A stretch of DNA of 64,000 bases from Pararge aegeria (Eukaryota; Arthropoda; Insecta; Lepidoptera; Nymphalidae), in contig NC_053200.1 of the NCBI RefSeq assembly GCF_905163445.1, positions 9,300,001-9,364,000 on the forward strand. Reading direction: 5' to 3'. Position numbers and translations under genes: made by a program. The notes under the pieces were generated by a model. The model was given only the letters and a program-made list of their open reading frames with translations. It had not been told where the DNA came from and made no database searches. Shown piece after piece: positions 57,466 to 64,000 of the stretch (its first letter is position 1; every line of letters starts with the position of its first letter).

Positions 57466-57560
57466 GGGGTGGACGACACTAATTTCCTAACTCCGCTCGG
57501 CTCGACCTTGTTACCTCGTATTCCGTAGTTTAACATGCTAAACAAACAAACTATAATGAC

Positions 57561-57815
57561 TGCCGACTGGCGCAGTGGGCAGCGACCCTACTTTCTGAGT
57601 CCAAGACCGTGGGTTCGATTCCCACATCTGGAAAATATTAATGTGATAAACATGAATGTTTTTCAGTGTCTGGGTGTTTATCTGTATATTGTAAGTATTT
57701 ATGTATATTATTTATAGAAATATTCATCAGTCATCTTAGTACCCATAACACAAATTACGCTTACTTTGGGACTAGATAGCGATGTGTGTATATTTATTTA
57801 AAAAAAAAAAAAATA
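57561..57815 (+). mobile_element. SINE family B, full-length copy with tRNA-like promoter
   Basis: The head has an A box, TGGCGCAGTGGG (57568-57579), and a B box, GGTTCGATTCC (57612-57622), the internal promoter of tRNA-derived SINEs. The family B body (CATCAGTCATCTTAGTACCC, ACTAGATAGCGATGTGTGTA) and an A-rich tail follow. This is the best copy in the window and defines the family. Confidence 0.88.
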
Positions 57816-57884
57816 TTTAGCTTAAAGCGATAAGGCCACCTTTGTATAGTAAGTCGTAAGTAGTGAAGCACTATGCTTATTTCT

Positions 57885-58055
57885 GCTGCTAAGCAGCATT
57901 GTTGCAACGCTGTTCCGGTAACACCGACACTTATACCCTTAATAGGTTTCTACGCGACATCGCACCGGAACACTAAATCGACACTAATCGTTTAGCACAT
58001 CTTTATCGGTAGGGTGCTCAAAGCTTCCCACCAGACATGAATCCACCAAACAATG
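57885..58055 (-). mobile_element. SINE family A copy
   Basis: Contains GGTTTCTACGCGACATCGCA, CCGGAACACTAAATCG, ATCTTTATCGGTAGGGTG and CTTCCCACCAGACATG. Confidence 0.7.
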
Positions 58056-58134
58056 TTACTATCATTCAAACTTGAAAGTCTCATGAAGTTTTTCTTATAC
58101 TATTGCTGTAACTTGAGTCGGTCTGGAACTAATC

Positions 58135-58280
58135 ATCATCATCAAAAGCCTAGCCTAGTAGTAGTAGCACAGGCACGCTGCTGCCCGTTCTCCGTTATAT
58201 TTCCTTAGTCACCTCGTACGACGTAGAGTTGATGACAACTGTATTCTAATCTGCCGTCAGCACATAGCACACCCGTGGCT
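58135..58280 (-). repeat. RTE-related tail unit
   Basis: ATCATCATCATCA at the left, then GGCACGCTGCTGCCCG, TTCCTTAGTCACCTCGTACG and CTGTATTCTAATCTGCCGTC, the same unit as at 33.4-33.56 kb. Confidence 0.55.
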
Positions 58281-58539
58281 GTCACGTTGCTGAAACTAAT
58301 ATATAACTAAGGTCCCAGGGCGGCACTTTGTGAGCCGTGTTCTAGCTAGAAAAAAATGATGATGAAGTGGAAGTAAATACATAAACGACCTAGAACACAT
58401 AAGGTTTAACTATTTAAATAAAAGGTATAGCAGTTAGGCTGGAAACTGTTACAGACAGGATATTTTTAGAAAGCCGTCTAATTAGTCCCAGCCGGCAACG
58501 CTCGTAGGAATCGCAATTAAGAGGATATAGGGTAAATAA

Positions 58540-58705
58540 CCCAATCGGCATTTAAAATTTAAAATGTAAAATGCTGATGTTGGATATGAGCAACTGCTTA
58601 GTTTCTTGGCGGCTTCTTCTCCAAAGAACATGTGCTGAACCTTCGCGGTGGTTGTCACTTGAAACAGACTTGACTTATCAAAAGTGTTTATAAAATATTT
58701 TTTTT
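58540..58705 (+). mobile_element. J1 LINE 3' UTR scrap
   Basis: GAGCAACTGCTTAGTTTCTT, GGCGGCTTCTTCTCC and AGACTTGACTTATCAAAAGT match the J1 3' UTR as at 48.31-48.42 kb. Confidence 0.65.
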
Positions 58706-60685
58706 TAATTTTTTCGTCAAATCGGTGTCGAGTCGATATGTTGTGCGAAGGCAATAAATGTTGCCATGAACAATAAACACAAAATAGCTATAGAATAGCT
58801 ATGCTAAGTAAAGATAATTGCTGTTGCAAGATATTGTACTATCAATCATACTAAATCTATTATTTATTCATGAATAGATGTAATTATTTGAGATTTGTCC
58901 ACATAGGTAGGCAGTAAGTGTTACGGGTGATGTAAACCTTGTTATTTTAATATTTGGCTAGTAACTAATTTTTGGTTTATAACTTATATTATGTTAATTT
59001 TAACAACAAATAATCTATCGAGGTATTTTAACATAGATATGAATTCAGTCCTTGTAGTTCAATAGTTGGTGGGATGGCGGTAATAAGTCTCTTTACCCTA
59101 GTTAGATTCTACCAGCCGCCTCGATTCAACCCCTGCTATTTCTATACAACGATTCAATCAACGTAGATTATTTTCGATCGGAACTTCAAATTGCATTTGA
59201 ATAAGTAGAAAAGAGAAACTATAGTCGCAATAGGGGAGGCGTGTTGGAGTCACGTTTGACTTACGTGATCTGTCGTCATGCATCATACTCGCAGCAATTA
59301 ACATCACGAGTTTCTCGACGAGATCGCGACAGTCTTAAGGCGCTGAGTGCTGCTAAATGAGGTTAAAATAACTTAAAACTATTAATTATCCATGTAGTTA
59401 TGAAAACATTTGTTTTATTCTTGAACATGTTTGTGACTAAGAAGATTCAGTAAAATTTGTCGATAGGAAGAAATTGCAAAGTTATGTCTATAATGTATTT
59501 CGATATTGCACCCAGCTGCAACGAGAGACACCTCAGTTGTGGAGCTTCAAAGTTCAAACGAACGACAAAGCCAGGGCCAGTATGAGGCCAGTGAATGTCG
59601 ATAACGCATATGCTGTATGTAACCTACTCTAAATTTAAAAGGCATTTACCTAAGTCAGCACAGTTTCAGTTAAGGTCCGATAGTCACAGCTTAATATGAT
59701 ACCAGCCATAAATGGGCAGATTAATAAAATTCGAATAAGTCAGGTACACATAGTTTCACGTAAAAAGAGCTCCGGATGAATGGGGTCCTTTGCTTACACG
59801 AGGAAATCGGTCGCATCGATCGATTAAGTAGAAAGTTGTTACGAATCTTGGCGATCGCTACAAAACTGCCGTCACGTACAAAACTCAGTATTGGTCGTTG
59901 CAATCTGTAATTGATTTGTTACTTGCAGAAAGCCTATTATAATTAAAGAGTCCTCCCTTAGATCACATGGAGCCATACTCAGTCGAGCGTTATGATATTC
60001 AATATTGCAAGTTTCATTGCGATTGCTGATTTCGTCTTCGACTAGTCAGGAACCTAAGTCACCACAGATTCACACACACTACAGATTCGTTTTCGACCAT
60101 TCCATCTAAAAATAATAATAACAACTGCTTTAATCTAAAGCAAGATGGCAGGTGTACAAAGCAAGGAATATTATTAAGACCAAGCAACTATTAGCCACGT
60201 ATATAAAGATTGTATGCTATATAAAAATATCAAAAAAGGAGACCCGTGCCCTGTGTTGGGCCGGTAATGTGATGATGATGACATTGGGACCTTCAACACA
60301 GCGCAGAGTGCGACTGATACATGCAAATTATAAGAATTAGCTTTTAGCATATTTCATTGTAAACGTAGGTATTTGAGTATAATATTTATTAGATAAACTA
60401 CATTCGTGTAAAGTTAAAAAAAATTCTACAGCGCAAATATATACTTAGTAGAACTCTTTTTATGTGACGCGACCTATAAACTTTACCTAAGTTAACGCTT
60501 CAATATAGCTTCAATACATCTCTGTCTACAGTCCCATTCTCCCATTTCCATTATTGATATTGGCCATTCGTATTACTATTTCCCATCGATGGAGATCCTT
60601 TTTAAAATTGCTAACGACTCAATTCCCTAGAGCGGTTTGAACTTGAATTAATATAATAAAAAAAACTGTTGTACAAATAATGAGT
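58706..60685. other. 2-kb intergenic stretch, partly CpG-richer
   Basis: 59200-60000 has more CpG than its flanks (for example TCGGTCGCATCGATCGATTA near 59807). I see no gene structure or repeat family in it. Confidence 0.35.
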
Positions 60686-60689
60686 AATC

Positions 60690-61018
60690 TATAATTGTTC
60701 TTCCTCCTTATCTTCCACAGGTCGCTCAAAGTAGATCTTTCGTAGGGATTTAGACTCGCAACGGTTTTGTGACTCCCTTCAACTCGTTTTATGTCGTGAG
60801 CGTCTACCAACACTGCGCTTTCCAGTGAGGAGTCGCTACGCTAGCAACTTGGAACCCTAACAAAACAACTTCAGCTTCACAACTCGTTTAACTTTGTCTG
60901 TAATTTTTGGTTCTTGTACGGATCTCCTTATTTCTGATTTTATCACGATAGATATTCCAAGCAGAGCTCTCTCCATCGCCTGTTGAGTGACTCTGAGCTT
61001 TCTCGTGAGACTATGTTA
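60690..61018 (-). pseudogene. RTE LINE C-terminal ORF, decayed
   Basis: Minus-strand translation shows LRVTQQAMERALLGISI, IRRSVQEPKITDKVKRVVKL and GKRSVGRRSRH, with stops between them. This parallels the 8.15-8.59 kb relic. Its 5' end abuts the palindrome at 61022. Confidence 0.75.
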
Positions 61019-61021
61019 AAA

Positions 61022-61218
61022 ACGTCTAATCTTTAGTGGTCAGCATGCAGAAAGATTCGCGACAAATGCCTGTCCAATATTCTTATGGTACAGAAACATG
61101 TTTCTAACTACGATGAGACGTATATATCATAGTTAGAAACATGTTTCTGTACCATAAGAATATTGGACAGGCAGATGTCGCAAATCTTTCCGTATGCTGA
61201 CCACTAAAGACGAGACGT
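61022..61218. repeat. 197-bp near-perfect palindrome (foldback element)
   Basis: Both arms, about 90 bases, begin ACGTCT and read inward as TTTAGTGGTCAGCATGC (left) and, reverse complemented, TTTAGTGGTCAGCATAC (right). They continue with only a handful of mismatches to a loop of about 9 bases near 61107-61125. No frame or tRNA-like box is present. It may be a foldback DNA element or a local inverted duplication. Confidence 0.85.
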
Positions 61219-61727
61219 ATTTATCAAACTAGGTTTTAAATCAGGGCTAAGCTTTAAAGTACAGTGCCCTGGTGCAGAAGAAAAATACTTGCAAGGCCGT
61301 TGAAAATATTTTTACTGCGTAGCCGCGTAGGTAATGGTAATGCAGAAGCAGAGACGTGAGCTTTATATTAGAATACGGATTTTTATACTTTAAAACTTAT
61401 TAATCGTATGTCTCAGTCGAGGCGCAAATATTTTTCGGTCGCAAATTTATAACACATAATATTGCTATTCAATCATGAACATGTTTCAAATCAAATCTAA
61501 AACAATACGCATTTTTATTGAATACTTCCTATTCAATTTACAAAGTATTTTATTTGTTTATATAAAAAAAAGTATATTTAGAATCACAAAACTAAATGGA
61601 AACACAAAGTAGGCAAATATACTTAAAATGCTGGCGGCGGGCAGCCCTATTGCATGTTTCGTACCGCGCGGCTGTAGGCATTTATTTCAAAGATACGGCC
61701 GAATTACAATACTGTATACATAATATA

Positions 61728-62050
61728 AAGAAGCGGTGATAGCCAAGTGGGTAGGAGCACGATTTCACTTTTGGGGGGCCGAGTTCGAATCCCATCACGC
61801 ATCTCTAACTTTCCAAGTTATATCTTCAACGGTTAAGGAAAACACCGTGAGGAAACCTGCATGCTTGAGAGTTCTCCATATTGCGACGCAGTACGAACTA
61901 GTCCAAAAACTTTCAAGTATTCCAAAACCTAGTGTACGACCCTGGTATTTTTACAAACTCGCACTTGGAAGCCCTGGTATTGAGTCTTGCAAGTATATCT
62001 CATCCCGACTGCCCACCTGAGTTAAAATGTTGCTTCAGTTGGCATAGCGT
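61728..62050 (+). mobile_element. SINE family C, plus copy with tRNA-like head
   Basis: AGCGGTGATAGCCAAGTGGG contains the A box. GCCGAGTTCGAATCCCATC contains the B box. The body follows: GGTTAAGGAAAACACCGTGA, GGAAACCTGCATGCTTGAGA, GTTCTCCATATTGCG. The frames across it are not genes. Confidence 0.82.
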
Positions 62051-62735
62051 CATTACCACTGACCTCTATTATTATCTATTTGTCTCTGGAACTAATAATA
62101 AAGTGTTTTTAGTATTTCTAGTTTTAGTTCCTAAGGTATTCGTCTCACTTATAGGGCCAAAATAAAGTTATTTATATAACTGTTAAAAAGAGTTTCCCTC
62201 GTATTTATTTCCACCAACATAGTACCTACGCTACGCGGCGTACAAAATAAAGTGACAGGAGTCACTTGATTTTTCTTTTGCATGTACGCTTAGGGTTCTA
62301 TCTGATTTCTTTTAATTAAAAATTATGGCAATGGTTGACTCAAAATTATTAGCGTTTCAGTTTTACAGATAAGTCTCATAGACCTGAGACAGTAAACAAC
62401 TAAAGCCTCTGAAATATTATTTCGGCTTTCATTTACACGTTGTTGTATACGATCACATATTTTTTATACGATAAACTTTACTTAATCTTCATCATTTCAA
62501 TCCTCAACCTTTAGTTAGCTAGTTATATACGCTATCTCGTAGCTGCAAACAGCACGGTCAGGTTTGTAATTCCCTACCGCAGGATGTTTTTGTAGACGTC
62601 TAATTAGTCGCCCCCGGCATTGCTCACTACGTGTTTTGGTATTGCCCGTATTTATGTACATTACCTTATATGAGCTGCCAAGTTCTAACTGGACGCAATA
62701 TGTAGATATATCATCATCATATTTCATAGACTTTT
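62051..62735. other. Intergenic, nothing recognised
   Basis: AT-rich sequence without a recognisable gene. Confidence 0.4.
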
Positions 62736-62739
62736 TGAC

Positions 62740-62945
62740 GACTTCCGGCGTTTTTGACGTAGTGGTGTACGCTGTGGTCGTTTAAGGGAATTTATAATTT
62801 CTGAATTTTCTGTGGTCTGTCTGGTGAGAGGCTTGTTATCACCGACTAAGACCTACCACCAAGCGTTTCCGTACGATATCGCGTAGAAACCGATTACCAT
62901 GCCCCGAATAAGCTAGCCTCAGAGTTAAGGGCTAAGTTATACATA
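62740..62945 (+). mobile_element. SINE family A copy
   Basis: A decayed head (TTTTTGACGTAGTGGTGTAC) is followed by GTCTGTCTGGTGAGAGGCTT, CCACCAAGCGTTTCCGTACG and AGTTAAGGGCTAAGTTATA. Confidence 0.7.
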
Positions 62946-62969
62946 TGCATATCAAATTTCAAAGCTGTC

Positions 62970-63610
62970 TGCCCGCGGCTTAGCTCGTAAACTGCTTTCA
63001 TTTTCCCTCAGGAACTACTTAAGGAATCGGGATAAAAGGTAGCCTATGTTCTTTTCTATGTCGAAGGCTACATTTAATCCAAATCCGTTCAGCCTTTATT
63101 GCATAATTGAATAACAAACATCCACACTTTCACATTTATAATAATACTAGCTGTTGCAAGCGACTTCGTCTGCGTTTGATTTTGTTTTTTGATGTGGCAT
63201 TAAATTTAGTTGTAGATCTAAAATAATTTAAAGTATTCAGTATCGCTAAGCCTTAAATGAGGGGTTTGCTGCTGTCCGCTGAGCAGTTCTGTCCTCTATC
63301 TCCAACCACAGTTTGGGCAAAATTAAACACATACGAGTATTATAACCTCTATAGTACAAAAATAATTATTTAAATCGGTTATAATTTGTCGGAGTTATGG
63401 TGTAAAATCGTCAAACACTCATCACCTCTCCCAAAGGAACCGAGCTTAATGTCGGGATAGAAAGTATCCTATACTTCCAAGTACTTCTAATACTTCCAAG
63501 AATATGTGTACAAAGTTTCATGAGGATCGGTTATGTAGTTTTTGCGTGAAAGCGTAACAAACAAACTAACATTGACATGTATAATATTAGTAGGGATAGG
63601 GATAGGGATA
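62970..63610 (+). repeat. Two family E repeat copies in tandem
   Basis: The first (about 62970-63150) has TCGGGATAAAAGGTAGCCTA and ACACTTTCACATTTATAATA. The second (63150-63605) opens with TACTAGCTGTTGCAAGCGAC, contains GGGATAGAAAGTATCCTATA and GCGTGAAAGCGTAACAAACA, and ends TATAATATTAGTAGGGATAG. The ending motif is then repeated once more. Confidence 0.75.
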
Positions 63611-64000
63611 TATATATAATATTAGTAGGATAACACAACTTGTCTGGTTATTATATGCTACGACTACGTAGGTATATAGATGCTCTATAGGTACTCACTA
63701 CACAACATAATACAAAACACGTAATATAACAGAGTGCACAAATCCGTTCCAAAAACAACATGGCAACCGCAACCGGCTTGTTGTTTGAATTAACATCAAG
63801 TTTTAACCCCATTCGTCAGTTCCACAAAAAGTATTTGCTTTTCAAGAAGTGAGAAAAGAAAATAAAATAGTAGGATCCAGTGCACGCAAAGTTGGAAGCG
63901 AGGAAATGCGGTAATAGGAAATCTTGCCAACTCCCGAAAGGTTAATACCGAATGTAGTTTCCGGCTTACGAGTGTAACTTTATTAACTTGAATTAAATAA
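63611..64000. other. Right edge of window, nothing recognised
   Basis: No gene or repeat that I can name. Confidence 0.4.

Noticed and set aside
57568..57622. tRNA-like A and B boxes (also in copies near 24.25, 26.0, 41.9 and 61.75 kb)
   Set aside because: Each is followed by a shared non-tRNA body and an A-rich or simple tail and lacks a cloverleaf with acceptor pairing, so they are SINE heads and not tRNA genes.

Overview
The window looks like lepidopteran nuclear DNA, probably from a butterfly. The evidence is AT-rich intergenic sequence, short-exon genes with GT-AG introns, and a dense layer of retroposons whose cores I recognise from butterfly and moth genomes (identified from memory, not by search). 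Nothing bacterial, plasmid or CRISPR-like is present. No host virus or toxin gene was recognised.

Three protein-coding genes are well supported, all in the right-hand part. (1) On the minus strand, 40646-44783, a six-exon gene encodes RPB5/RPABC1, the shared subunit of RNA polymerases I, II and III. I rebuilt all six exons; they give exactly 210 residues. Its fourth intron carries a textbook U12-type (minor spliceosome) donor and branch point. (2) On the plus strand, 45641-49744, a four-exon gene encodes a LEPROT/VPS55 family endosomal membrane protein. It has a one-base phase mismatch between exons 1 and 2 that needs explaining. The two genes are divergent, with 857 bp between their start codons. 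(3) On the plus strand, 53528-54784, a single uninterrupted 418-codon frame encodes actin-related protein 3 (Arp3).

The first 40 kb holds no gene I can name. It consists of AT-rich unique sequence and mobile-element debris: at least four SINE-like families, 5'-truncated LINEs of jockey-like, CR1-like and RTE types, the transposase end of a mariner, a hAT-type MITE pair with 8-bp target duplications, a possible 628-bp DNA element with matching ends, and a very common lepidopteran repeat of unclear class. The same families sit in the introns of the RPB5 and VPS55 genes and in the right-hand 9 kb.

The most useful second looks are the U12 intron, the VPS55 splice-phase mismatch, a set of near-perfect inverted repeats with 4-nt loops (a template-switch signature), a 197-bp palindrome at 61.0-61.2 kb, and a ~181-bp tandem array grown from a SINE fragment. 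I found no convincing undescribed multi-gene system.
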